A DNA stretch of 64,000 nt from Sympetrum striolatum (GCA_947579665.1 OX388352.1:36822216-36886215), one strand, 5' to 3'. Shown: positions 23,590 to 33,859, counted from the first letter of the stretch. The notes: generated from the letters alone by a model not told the origin. Numbers and translations are program-made.

Positions 23590-25250
23590 TCGCATCTCCA
23601 TCTGCCGAGGACGGGAGGGAGCCGCGCGGGAACGATCGTGCTATAAATTGGCAAACAGTGCCAAGGAGTAAACGTAAGCAGGTTCATCGTCCCCAATATC
23701 ACCTGCGGCAACAATGATAACTTACTCACGTCAGAAATTATGAAAATAGGGCAATTTAATTACATGTCCACATATGCAAACACTGATGCATAAGTAGCAT
23801 GGAAAAAATTACGGCAATTTTAGAATTCCTTCGAAAAAAAATTTATGTCAATGTACTCTTCTGTATTAATAATTATAGAAATGCCGCCAAATTTGCGTGA
23901 GTTCGACGCCAGGTGGGTGCAAAACTTCCGTTTTAAATATATAGCGGTAACTTTTAATTAATTATTTTATTTAAATTTTATATAATTCAAACGAATCAAA
24001 ATGACTGTGCCGCCATGAAGAAACCTGATCAGTATGGAAAAATCCCAAGGAAATGTTAAAAATTGCGTTATCGCTTTTTAAATACGGCTTAGCAAAGCTA
24101 AACCTCATTTTTCTATCTTTCGTATATTTCAAATTAGTCGAAAATTAATGTATAGAAAATAAAATTATATAAGTACCTTAACAAAAATGAAATGTAATGC
24201 AAGTTCCATATATCTTATACCTCTATGGCTATCAAGTCTCACTTTTAATAGCGTTCTTTTGATTCAATAATAACGTGGGAAAATCGAAATTGGCAATTAA
24301 TTGTATAAAAATATAAATATAACTCTGAAAGTTGTCATTATGTGTTTTTTCAATTGCTACTAACATTACATTTGAAATTTCGTAAGGCAAACAACACACC
24401 ATAGTGATGTATTTGTACACGCTTGCAGCTGACGTAATAGAACAAACTTCAAAAACATTATAAGCAATGATCATGGGTGTATATTCTTTGACAAAAGAAA
24501 CTCAATAGCGCTCAAGCATAAAACATGAATGAACTATGGTCGGATTTCGACCACTGGGCGATCACTAGTTATTATTATTCCAAGTGGAACTTAACGGCGC
24601 CTCACTCACTCACTCCCACTCCTTTTCCCTCGCACTCTTTCTGCGACGGACCGCCGCGGTCTAAAGTAACGGAAGCTCAGGATTAGGAGGGGAAAGATAA
24701 TTACCATAGTCTTGTGCTTTGCTGTATAGAAGTAGAGGAAGCAAGAGAGCTTCTTCCAAATACATACATGTCCGATATATTTGCGGATTCAAAATAAGGA
24801 TTGAAAACTTCAAACCTCCAAGGGACCCGCCACAGTGTCATTGTTGTCAGCAATTAGGATACGTAGTCAAGGCATAGCATATGGCGACTAAATGTGTAAA
24901 ATGCGGTTTTGGACACCTATTAATAGATCGTACGAAACATGCAGACCAGCCGGCCATATGCGCCAACTTTCAAATGAAACCATCCGGCGAGCTAGCTTTA
25001 ATGATAAAATCAAGAAGGAAAAAGCTAGATTAAAATTAAAAGTCGGTAAGCCACCCCAAACTGTTGCTAATTTTCAAAGGAACGACGAAAATTTTCCTAA
25101 AACTTGCGTGGGGCCCAGCACCCCCTCTTACATCCAATCCGCGCCTGCAAAACCGAATACCGACCCAAATTCAGCGAAAAAAGAAAGCATGAGAGAAAGC
25201 CTCGCCAAAAAAGCAATTCACGAGCCGTAATTCACGATTACTTAGCTCCA
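23590..25250 (+). pseudogene. Jockey-like retrotransposon, 5' region and ORF1 (zinc-knuckle) remnant, copy J1
   Basis: About 23,620-23,740 resembles the GC-rich 5' parts of the elements at 35,850 and 38,880 (ggcaaac-gtgcc, then gacgtcagaaatt). From about 24,750 one frame reads CGFKIRIEN, then PPQCHCCQQLGYV, KCVKCGFGH and PAICANF. This is the CCHC zinc-knuckle array near the C-terminus of Jockey-clade ORF1 proteins, which bind RNA and coat the retrotransposition particle. The second knuckle is damaged, an in-frame stop follows the first, and the frame shifts before a Lys/Pro-rich tail (about 25,010-25,230). It is dead. An endonuclease remnant continues at 25,420 and 28,681. Confidence 0.75.
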
Positions 25251-25419
25251 AGAATACTGAAACCTATGGCCGCAATTCTGTAAACAATTGGAAAAACGAA
25301 ATGAACAATTGGATAATTCAATTTTACAATGTTATAACTGAGGAGTCGTTAAACGAAACACGGTTTTTAACCATGCAATCGAATCTAATAATACATTTAT
25401 CAATTCCAAAAATGGATAT

Positions 25420-25560
25420 AATTTTGAAAGTTTTAGAATGGAATGCCAACTGAATCTCAGGGGAAAAAGCCGAATTCGCAAATTTTCTCATTAAAACGGA
25501 GTCCATGTCGCCCTCCTTTGCTAAAACGACTACTGGCAAGGCAAATCAACTAAAATTCGC
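25420..25560 (+). pseudogene. Jockey-like ORF2, start of the endonuclease domain
   Basis: The frame near 25,424 reads ILKVLEWNAN, a stop, then ISGEKAEFANFLIKT. This matches the beginning of AP-endonuclease-type domains of Jockey-like ORF2 proteins (I-x-QWNANG-xxxKK-x-EL-x-x-FL). The conserved catalytic Asn of the WNAN motif is still present, but the following Gly codon is a stop. Homology fades by about 25,560. The rest of the endonuclease reappears at 28,681, beyond the Harbinger-like insertion, with the middle of the domain missing. Confidence 0.65.
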
Positions 25561-26368
25561 AGTACTGCTGTTTAATTAATAAACGCCTCAATTAGTCCTT
25601 CCTAAATGCAGGTCGTTACGATTGTCTGCGTAAAATTTATTTCTAAAGATTTATTTATTTACTTCGTAAAATTTATTTTTTAAGACATTATTATATTATA
25701 TTTTTCTAAAGAAATAATTATATTTTAGAAATGAATTTATCGCAGTTTAAAACTCCGGTGGAACAAACTTTTAGGGCCGTATTTATAGTCGACTTCCAGG
25801 AGATCCGCAGCGCCTAGCAGTCCCCCAAGGCCAAAAACGGTATTTATAGTCCTCTTTCTCCCCCTTACAACCCCCTTAGAGACTCGCAAGCTGTGAAAAG
25901 CTGGGTAACCGAGATAGGTGATCCAGCGAACCCCTAAGGCGTGATATCGGTGGTGGCAGAACTGCGTACTAATTTTGTAAACATCAAACATGGTGGACAA
26001 TCAGTTCGAATCGTTCGATTAGATTCAACAATTGATGAAAAAAATTAAATAGTGGACTGTCAAATCCTCAACGTTTCTTTGAATTAGTGTACAAATCAGC
26101 AGAATATTTTCGGTAGATATTTATTTTATCCTAATGCATTTAAAACTATCTAACGGATGTTTTAAAACCTCAGCTTGTGCAGTCGTTAAGAAATGTGAAG
26201 TTATTAGTTTTATTAGGTAAAATATTGATTTCCTTTAGGTTGAGTTTATTGGCAATTACAATACTTATTAGTAGAGATATATTTATGCTGTGCAAGGGTG
26301 ATTCCTACTCGTGATTGCTGATTCTTTGTGGTCTTTCGTTGTCGTAGTCGTGATATGTAACCTTTGAC

Positions 26369-27597
26369 GCAGATGTCTACCATGGAGAAAGAGTAAATAT
26401 TTACAGTGGAAAGCTACAAGGGTCAGTATTAGGCCTATTGCTATTTTTAATATATATCAATGATATATTTTCTGTTATAAAGTGCTGTAAATTATACTTG
26501 TTTACTGACGACGCTGTATTAATATATATTCACAAACACTTCAATGAGGCTAAAAGAGCTCTGCAAACTGACTTGAATAACATTAATAAGTGGTGCCATG
26601 ATAACAAATTAAAACTAAATGTTCACAAGACAAAAGTGATGAAAATTAGATTTAGAGAAGAAATAAATCATAAAGTGAAACCTCTACAATACCTACACAC
26701 TTACATCCAGCTTGCAGAAAATTACTTCTCCAGTAAGCACAAGGAAAAGTTTGCTACAAAACATGGCATGATAGGGAGAGATAGAATAACGTTTAATTCT
26801 ACCAAGTTATTATAATATATGTACGGCAGGAAGTGACTTGATGTCAAAATACCTATGTTATTTAATGACTTACCTAATAACATACACTTAAGAAATGCTA
26901 TGTCTAACGTAAAGAAAGAAATCAAAAAATATTTGCTTAAACATTTTGTACTGAATTTCGAAGAACATATAACAGATCCCTTAGTAGATACTATGATATA
27001 TGTCAAAATTGTATTGAGTTGGCTTTGTATATTTATTGCTCTAACTATGGGATGCTAATGATTGTATCTAAGTTTATATCTGCTGTTGTACTTTGTGTTT
27101 TTATATAAATATATATAATGCTTTCTATAGTCTTGTGTGTTACATACTTGGTATATGTTTATTGTGAATCATTATATAATTGCTGAATTTGATATTGATT
27201 TTCATATTATAATAAGTGCAATAGATAAGTATATGCAGTATTTACAATTTTTGGAATCATAGGTAGTATTTTGTGATAGTTTTTGTAATCTTCATGCTTT
27301 ATTTTGCTAGAAACGTATGAAATTGTTTTTAATATTCATCATTAATTTATGAAATATTCCAAATTTTAAATAATTTGTAATCTTAGGCTTTGATGAGCCT
27401 ATATCTGGCTCAAGAGTACCAAAAAGATGAATATTTACAATCCTGTTTCTTGAAATTAAATGTCATGCAAATTAATTTGTAAGCCGTTCACAGGCAGGCG
27501 ATATTATTTACATTGCATTATTGTATTGTTTGAACAAAACAATACAACAAAAGAATAATAACAAACAATTTTTCTGAATAAAATATTCTATTCTAAT
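26369..27597 (+). pseudogene. LINE reverse transcriptase (fingers/palm to C-terminus) and 3' UTR, nested in the Harbinger-like element
   Basis: One frame from about 26,369 reads GERVNIYSGKLQGSVLG, then LLLFLIYINDIF, LFTDDAVLI and WCHDNKLKLNVHKTKVM. These are the PQGSVLGPLLF, YINDI, F-A-D-D and N-x-x-K-T motifs of LINE reverse transcriptases. The catalytic box is FTDD rather than FADD, and PQG is LQG. After a break the C-terminus (LFNDLPNNIHLRNAMS ... KKYLLKHF) continues at about 26,855-26,950. The tail ends in ctgaataaaatattctattc near 27,597, a polyadenylation-like 3' end. It is truncated upstream of the palm and has frameshifts, so it is inactive. Confidence 0.8.
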
Positions 27598-27771
27598 CTT
27601 AAATCTCATGGATAGAATCAGTTGAATTTAATGGTGCGTGAGAAAATGTATTCATAGGATTTATCTGTGAATGTGAAGAAAGTTGGTGAAAAGTCTCCTA
27701 TAGATTGTTTTATGACGTCGAAATTTCTATTGTTTGTGTAACAAGTTTCGGTATCTAGATACCGATAATAA

Positions 27772-27811
27772 GCATTAAATGGATGAAGCAGCTGCTTCAT
27801 TCATCTAATGC
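27772..27811. other. 40-bp near-perfect palindrome
   Basis: gcattaaatggatgaagcag (27,772-27,791) is followed without a loop by its inverse (27,792-27,811), with 18 of 20 positions paired. A smaller palindrome, cggtatctagataccg, lies 23 bp upstream. It could form a cruciform and lies inside the Harbinger-like element. Confidence 0.7.
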
Positions 27812-28680
27812 TACCAAGGCAATATTTATTCTTGATTTTTTTATTTAATCGACTTAGTTGACATTACCGGCGTTTATACGTTGCGTTACGCTAACTGATA
27901 CATCGGTTGTCGGGAATTTTTAAAGTCAAAGCTATAACACGAGAACTCGGTTCGTGGGAGGTTTAAAATTTCACAAAATGTCCTTCTTCAAAAGCCTTCT
28001 AAAGTATAATCACCTCTTCCCTCACAATTTAAAAAAAATACCAAAAGGACGCAAATTAAACATTCATGAACAGTTGGAAATATCATACCAGATACAATAA
28101 AGTAACTACAACCTCACAAACGTTAACCTGCCATTTATATCTTGATTATAGTAATGCAGTTTCAACAACGGCTGCCTTAGTAAATTGTTGGTAAATTATT
28201 ATCAATTTAATAGTTTTGTTGTAAATTGAAGTTATTTTTTATTCATATACATTTCCTTTCTTGGGCTGTTGTAAATGTCAATGACAGGAACATTGAGCTC
28301 AACAGAACCATGGTTTAAACATGAAAATAAATACAGGTAGAGCTGAAAATGGATGAGGACAGACATGAAACTGATTTTTACTGTCATGCAGAGCTTAAAT
28401 GTTATTAGAATTTACAATATCTATTCAAAATTTGCCATCAATACAAGATTTCATGTGAACCAAAACAAATTAGCAGAAAGGAATATTTAAAAAAACTGAA
28501 CAGCGAAACAGGTTTTTGGGAACGCTGTTGCCAAATTTATCACGAATCCGTCTCCTCGTCAGAGGACTGCGGGGAGTCGTTTATAAATACCAATAGGTAC
28601 CGCTCGCCTGGCAGCTTACTCATGAGGGGTTAGTTAGCGATAGGTGTAGGAACCGACTATAAATACGGCCCTTAATCTCC

Positions 28681-29340
28681 AGCCTAAGGAAATTAAAAAA
28701 TAAATTCTGCAACGATTTCACTCTAGGTGGTGGAGATTTAAATATAGCCTGGGGCTGTCACGCGTCAATCCTTTCGGGTAATATTTTGTGTAAATTTCTT
28801 AATTTAACTAATGTTACGCTGCGTGCCCCAAACGAACCTGTGCATTATTTTTCAGGCCTTAGAATCTCAGCCGATATACTAGATAATTTTATCACAATTT
28901 TTTAAACTTATGATGTAAATACAATAAAAGTTCAATAAATGATTTGGTACCCAACCATTTTCTAATCATTTAAACCTAAATACCGACACAATGGATAAGG
29001 AGAACATGAAAATTTTAGAATTCTATACATTGACAATTTCAATAGGATTTCAACTAATTTATTTACAAATCTTAACAGCAATGACTTAAATGCTATCAAA
29101 GGCATTGATTCGACCATCGAAAAAATCACGCAATCTATTGGGATAGCGTGCATGCGGGGTTCTAGTGTAGGAAAAACTATCTCCTGATCACGTTCGACTT
29201 CCTGGAGAGATTATTAGTATGATAAAGCAAAGGAACAAAGCTCGTAAAGCACACCAGAAATACAACATCTCGAAAGAGTGGATTTGCTTAGTTGGCTTAA
29301 ATTTTACTGTAGAATAAGTCACAGTTTTCAGGATGTTGCT
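28681..29340 (+). pseudogene. Jockey-like ORF2, C-terminal half of endonuclease and linker to reverse transcriptase
   Basis: The frame from 28,681 reads NDFTLGGGDLNIAWGCHAS, then LNLTNVTLRAPNEPVHYF and RISADILD. It matches the GDFNAKHxAWGC ... L..LAP.EPTHF ... PDVLDI core of Jockey-type endonucleases. The catalytic GDxN is kept as GDLN; the residues after it are shortened. After a stop near 28,903, more linker-like sequence follows in other frames (about 29,050-29,280), including LPGEIISMIKQRNKARKAHQ, the linker before the reverse transcriptase. The polymerase is missing. It directly abuts the right end of the Harbinger-like element and belongs with the ORF1 and WNAN pieces to its left. Confidence 0.75.
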
Positions 29341-29400
29341 CCACCAACGATTAAGAACCAAATGAAAGATGTAGGTTCTATTAGTGAGAGGCTCTAATTA

Positions 29401-29480
29401 TCTTTTAGAGGATCTCTTTCCCCCTGCCATACGCCTCTGGCGGCTCGCGAGGTATACATAAAAAAAATCTAAATCTAAAG
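29401..29480 (+). mobile_element. LINE 3' tail (CR1/L2-like), first copy
   Basis: Contains ccccctgccatacgcctctg, ggcggctcgcg and a gaggtata signal followed by an A-rich tail (aaaaaaatctaaatctaaag). The same 3' end closes the LINE at 29,483-29,965, so two 3' ends lie in tandem. Confidence 0.7.
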
Positions 29481-29482
29481 AA

Positions 29483-29965
29483 ATGGCTTACTTTTCTCTT
29501 ATTCGTCCGAGTCTAGGATACTGCTGTGCGTTTTGGGACCCACACGAAGTAGGTTTAGACTCAGATTTAGAGATGGTCCAGCGTAGAGCAGCCCGATTCG
29601 TTTGCGGGGATTTCAGGTTTGATAGCAGCATTACGGCAATGATAGGGTCCCTCGGTTGGAATTCACTGCAGATGAGAAGATCTGAATATCGTCGGAAACT
29701 TTTCGAAAAGTTCATTTGTTCGGAATTTATAGACGAAGTAAGTGAAATGTTAGTGCCAGTAAGGAGCGAACGCGATCTCCGAGTGGCATCGACGAAGCGT
29801 TATAGAGAAGTAATTTCAAGGACGGATAATTATTTTTGGTCGTTTTTTCCCCAGGCTATTAGAGATGCTAATAGGGAGGAATGAATAATGGGGGTGTAGT
29901 TCACCCCCTGCCATACGCCTCTGGCGGCTCGCGGGGTATAAATCTAAATCTAAAATCTAAAAATC
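29483..29965 (+). pseudogene. CR1/L2-like LINE, C-terminal end of reverse-transcriptase ORF plus 3' UTR
   Basis: An uninterrupted frame of 133 codons (29,483-29,884) reads LIRPSLGYCCAFWDPHEV, MVQRRAARFVCGDFRFDS and LGWNSLQMRR. This is the post-polymerase region of CR1/L2/Jockey-type proteins (LVRP.LEYA..VWDPH ... VQRRAARFV ... LGW.SL..RR). The stop is followed by a short 3' UTR with ccccctgccatacgcctctg and ggctcgcggggtata, and the tail aatctaaatctaaaatctaa. The body upstream of the thumb is missing, so this is a 5'-truncated copy. It is the least damaged LINE end here, hence probably young. Confidence 0.8.
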
Positions 29966-30239
29966 CAAATCTTTAAATAATATCATACGCTTGCGCTTCC
30001 GTTTGGGAAAGTAAAAACCAACTTTCACCGTGTAGATATGGTCACTACTTGTGATGACAAATTTGAACATGATTATATGAGTGACAAAATTAAACATAAT
30101 TTACCTCTCCGTAGGCGATCGATCCGTATTATTATTATTTGCTCTGCTCTCGCGTGTTGTGGTCTCATTGAATATGTGACAGGTCTTCACCAAGTAACAT
30201 GCACGCAAATTATTTTTATAATGGATAGCATTTAATATA

Positions 30240-30785
30240 TCACAGTCAGATAGCACAGTCTTCCCCAACCCCTCTCCCCTCAATAATTGACCCAATTTTT
30301 CTCTCAAAGCTTAATTACTTCCATTAAAGCTCTTTCCACCACAACCATATCCAGCACCTTCATGTTTGTTTTTCTCTCAACCCATCTTAATTTTTCCAAT
30401 CCAGGCCATACCCACATTTTGAAGGCTTCCAAACGCTTGACTTCCTCCTATCTTATAATTAACGTTTTGCACCCATAAAGCAACAAACTACAAACGAAGG
30501 ATGTCACTAATCTTTTTCTGATTCCTTTGTCAAGATCTTAAGTCCTCAATTCCCTTCGCTTCATAGAGGCTTCCTTGGCCAAGGCTATCGCTTCTCGAAT
30601 CTCATCTTTGAATCTTCCATCCCACGAATGAGTACTTCGCAAGTAATAAAACTTATCCACCTGCTCTAGTGGTGAGAACATAATGAGGATTATTTTTGCA
30701 AAATCTTGATGCCCCATGTACGTTTTTCCTTCCTCCATAAGGAGGTGTTTCTGGATATTTTGCGTACGCTTTTTTTGCATGTTTG
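30240..30785 (-). pseudogene. LINE reverse-transcriptase ORF, C-terminal part
   Basis: The minus strand reads LEQVDKFYYLRSTHSWDG, then IREAIALAKEASMKRREL, a stop, LVTSFVCSLLLYGCKTL and VKRLEAFKMWVW. This matches the region after the palm in a LINE type common in insects (V.KF.YLGS.IS.DG...EI..RI..AK.AF...R.L ... S..LYG.ETW.L ... R.EAFEMW.WR). Stops and substitutions break it, and the catalytic palm and endonuclease are absent. It ends near 30,240. Confidence 0.7.
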
Positions 30786-31299
30786 TGGAATTTAGTATTA
30801 ATGTTTCTATTAAATATGAAATGTGTACTTATAGTATGGTGTTTGTGGTTGGATAACCTTACGTTTTAATACTAGTTGCCAATGTAATTATACATATATT
30901 TTATATCGTTACATAGCTAACAGTATTCCTTAGATGCAAGTAATTTACAGATGTTAATAATGCGTATAGCGGCTCATTTCATTTAGGGAGACAAGTTCGA
31001 TTGCAGTGAGCTGGAAATGGTTGGAGCTCTAAGCCCTCTATTATTACCTCTAACCTACTTATCCATCTCTACAGGATTGGAGAACTGAGTATAGGCAAAC
31101 ATTATTCGAGGAATTAGTAAACAGTGATTTACATAACAAAATACGTGACGTCGTGATTGTAACTCTCAGCAAACAGGATTTACACAGCCAGACAGCAAAA
31201 GATTTTGCGGGATTATATTGAGAATAGATGGCCCATATTGGCCTCTTTTTCCAGATAGCGAAAAGTACGCATACATGAAAATTATTTAGGTTGTTAGTT

Positions 31300-31350
31300 A
31301 TTTTACACCCCCTACAATACGCCTTATGGTGGATCGTGAGGTATTAATTC
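31300..31350 (+). mobile_element. LINE 3' tail, diverged third copy
   Basis: acaccccctacaatacgcct ... ggatcgtgaggtatt is a decayed version of the 3' ends at 29,401 and 29,890. Confidence 0.5.
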
Positions 31351-32373
31351 AAAAATAATTGCGTCAACCGTTTTTAATTCCTCCTTACATTGTCAACATT
31401 TGTCAATTTATAGTTTTGGTTCTTTGACTATATAATTTTTGGTAGTTTAGAGCGTTGATAGTCTAATATTTTTAGATTATTATTATTATTAATACATAAA
31501 TAGATAATAAACGAGTCAATGCTTAGCACAATACAGAGATCATGCTAATTCATTACAATGAAATATAAGAAAATGAATTACAAATTTATAACTAAATGAA
31601 TATGAAAAATATAACCAGTACAAATTCATGTGGACATATATTCATGTATGATTGTTGCTAATTTTTTGTATTGCCTAATATAAATTATTCAACTTTTCCC
31701 AGCACCTACTACTCCAATCCGAAAACATATTGAAAATATCCTGAAATTCACCCTCTTTCAATGGCCAAACCGTCGCCAATTCGTCGCTTGGAATTCATGC
31801 TCGTTGTCTAATGTTCCATAAGAAAAGTTCCTCGAACTCAAAGTTATCTAACCTTGGGCACCCTTTCCTAAACGTGTTCATTTTGGGCCTGCATATAGCA
31901 TAACGAGTGAGGCTTTCTTACTCATGCTGACACAACCATTATCCTTACCTAGAGGCTATTTACGAGAGAGTATACCGTTATGCAGCCTTTCTTTGGCCTG
32001 GCAATTTTTCAAAATGTCTCCTAAGAGGGTATGTCCTAATCACTAGATTACAACATTGCGTGGAGTGACGAAGATAATGAGTCTGAGGAAGAGCTCCTAT
32101 ATTGAGTAAGGTAGGGTGAGCGACTGTGTTTCTATTGGCTGAACTAACTAAGCGGAAACCAATGGATGCGTCCTGCGAAGTTTTATCTTAGGTTCGAAAT
32201 TACCTTAGAGAATTCAAAAAGCATACACCGATATTCCTCGAGACAGTGTTCTTCGTATATTTACAGGCGTATATTTCGGTGTGACCTCCTCATTTTCTGC
32301 TGCTCGCTACATTTTTCGCGTATTGGTGCTTTTTGTATATTTGTGCATTGTCTATTCACCTATCATACATTTC
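31351..32373. other. Interval upstream of the spliced gene; possible minus-strand coding fossil
   Basis: On the minus strand, about 31,950 down to 31,660 can be read with only two stops. It includes RPKMNTFRKGCPRLDNFE and WPLKEGEFQDIFNMFSDW. It could be the end of another retroelement protein, but I do not recognise a family. On the plus strand, ATTGG at 32,134-32,138 and CCAAT at 32,159-32,163 could be promoter elements for the gene starting at 32,542. A short open frame (32,166-32,402) would be an upstream ORF if transcription begins there. Confidence 0.3.
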
Positions 32374-32475
32374 GTACCGTTGTGAATTTAGTGCCGTTGT
32401 GAATTTAGTGCCGTTGTGAATTTGGTGCCGTTGTGAATTTGGTGCCGTAGTGCATTTGGCGCCGTTGTGAATTTT
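32374..32475. repeat. 17-bp minisatellite, six copies
   Basis: The unit gtgccgttgtgaattt(a/g) is repeated six times head to tail with one to three changes per copy. It ends 66 bp before the start codon of the spliced gene and so probably lies in its promoter or 5' UTR. Confidence 0.9.
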
Positions 32476-32541
32476 GTTGTGCTGTGCTTTATGTGCATCG
32501 CCTGTATTTATTCTTCGGTATCTCTGTGAGGTACATCCGTT

Positions 32542-33101
32542 ATGAGTGCAGCATCTGGGTTTAAGCTGGTGGTCGAAATTCTCGACCACCTGACAAAAAA
32601 CGAAGAACCAGTGTTTGAGATTACACGCCGGTTCAACAAGTACATGAAAATGGTAATCCGGGTCTCCAGGAAGTGTAGAGAAGATAGGCAGAATAGGAAA
32701 AGGCGTCTGAAGGAGGAAGAAGAGGTTGAAAAGAAAAGAAGGTTTGAAAAAGAAATCGCAGACACGGTTAACTTTCTTGAAAACCTCAGTGATTGGGGTG
32801 ATGGTAAGCTATGTGATTGCTTAATATGATAATCGTATTACTGCTTAAATCGAATTTCCACCAAAATATTGAAAAGCGATTCTTTTTAATTGCATTGTAA
32901 ATAGATGAGGAATTGGATTTGGATGCGGGGCCAGCGTCCGGTGAAGATGGACGTACGGCGGCTTCAATGCAAGGTAAGATAAATATTTTGACTATGAATT
33001 TCAACGTATTGCTGTGTCGTATGTATGGTTAGGTGTTTTACTCTTACGGTATTTTTTTAGACGCAGAACCATCTGCAGCAGTGGCGTCAACCTCAAGTTA
33101 A
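32542..33101 (+). CDS. Intact three-exon gene, 123 aa, basic coiled-coil protein with acidic tail; function unknown
   Basis: Exons are 32,542-32,803, 32,905-32,973 and 33,061-33,101. Both introns (101 and 87 bp) are GT-AG, with donors gtaagc and gtaaga and acceptors tgtaaatag and atttttttag; both split a codon after its first base. Splicing keeps one frame through to TAA. If intron 1 is read through, the frame stops after 95 codons. The first 60 residues look helical (ILDHLTK, then FNKYMKMVIRVSRKCRE). Residues 47-70 are strongly charged (RQNRKRRLKEEEEVEKKRR), a likely coiled coil with a bipartite nuclear-localisation-like basic run. The exon 1/2 junction begins an acidic stretch (DDEELDLD), and the end is rich in Ala and Ser. 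There is no signal peptide, membrane segment or zinc site. I do not recognise the family. It may be a host gene or an accessory protein of a DNA transposon. Every splice element is intact, unlike all other coding relics in this window. Confidence 0.6.
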
Positions 33102-33199
33102 GATGGGCCTGCTACAGTTGGTCCCATATAAATCTGTACAGTGAAGGAGAGAGGGTAATTTACTAAATATCCGACAGCATATTAAAAAAACGACGCAAA

Positions 33200-33205
33200 T
33201 AAACG
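33200..33205 (+). promoter_or_regulatory. Polyadenylation signal AATAAA
   Basis: AATAAA lies 99 bp after the stop of the spliced gene, within a short untranslated region. It fits a 3' end just downstream but is also a common word in AT-rich DNA. Confidence 0.4.
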
Positions 33206-33556
33206 GATAATGGTCACCACTGTTAGAGAATTTCCTTGGTGGGATCAACGATGATTTAATTTGTTATGATGAGGGCTAAAGAGGGCTCCTCTGCTATTAC
33301 GAAGCTCATGTAAGGAGGACTTATAAATATGCATACAAGTTTGCTTTTAGAGGTTTCTAAAGTGTTTATGAAAAGTGCTTGGGAAGTGGAAGGAATTAAG
33401 ATTAGCAGTGGAAAGAGTGATGTTATTTTGAAAATTAAAAAGATAGGGTCGTAAGTGACAGGCACTTTTAATGTAAATTTGCAGATCAGAAATCCAATTT
33501 GTTGTACTTTCGACCACATATTTGTTACAAAGACTGAACAAAGTAAAGACTTTTCT

Positions 33557-33616
33557 TTACCTAAAATAGCCAGTAAATTTGATGTTTTACCTAAAATAGC
33601 CAGTAAATTTGATGTG
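33557..33616. repeat. Two exact 30-bp tandem copies
   Basis: ttacctaaaatagccagtaa plus ten further bases is repeated once, exactly or nearly so. This implies a very recent slippage or duplication event. Confidence 0.85.
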
Positions 33617-33817
33617 TATGTCATTATTATTATTTATTGATTCGGGTAGTTATTTATTGTATTGATTTATTTTAAAGTCACTATTATTTGCTATATTTAC
33701 TTTATACTCATTTTATTTTAAACCAAGCAGATACAATCGATGTGTTTTAGCCTTACTTGATGGAAAGCCGTAGAGAAAGAAATAAAAATAGTATGTAGTT
33801 TCCTGAAAATATTTTTT

Positions 33818-33855
33818 GCGCCAACTGGTTTCGACTGGTTCCAGTCATCTTTAGG
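33818..33855 (-). ncRNA. Hammerhead-ribozyme-like core (PLE/retrozyme type), degenerate
   Basis: On the minus strand a CCTAAAGATGA segment is followed by the hairpin CTGGAACCAG, then TCGAAAC and CAGT. This has the order of a minimal hammerhead: conserved CUGAUGA, stem II, GAAA, then the GUC-type cleavage side. Here CUGAUGA is imperfect (AAGATGA) and GTC reads AGT. Hammerheads of this minimal form occur in terminal repeats of Penelope-like elements and retrozymes. I infer a decayed copy, probably inactive. Confidence 0.4.
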
Positions 33856-33859
33856 AATT

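Larger units (their letters stand above)
25774..28671. mobile_element. PIF/Harbinger-like element with TTA duplications, inserted in the Jockey-like copy
   Basis: The left end is GGGCCGTATTTATAGTCG (25,774-25,791) and the right end is its exact inverse (28,654-28,671), 18 of 18 bases. TTA lies immediately outside both (25,771-25,773 and 28,672-28,674). GGG/GGCC-type ends with a 3-bp TTA/TAA duplication are typical of the PIF/Harbinger superfamily. A second inverted pair lies inside: cggtatttatagtc at about 25,838-25,851 and gtcgtttataaatacc at about 28,576-28,591. I found no DDE transposase and no Myb/SANT ORF, so it is probably non-autonomous or gutted. It carries a LINE fragment (26,369-27,597). 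Confidence 0.75.

Noticed and set aside
24892..25230. 112-codon plus-strand frame as a separate gene
   Set aside because: Its first part is out of frame with the zinc-knuckle reading and its second part is the frameshifted continuation of Jockey-like ORF1.
32374..32475. CRISPR-like array
   Set aside because: The repeats are contiguous with no spacers and the genome is eukaryotic.
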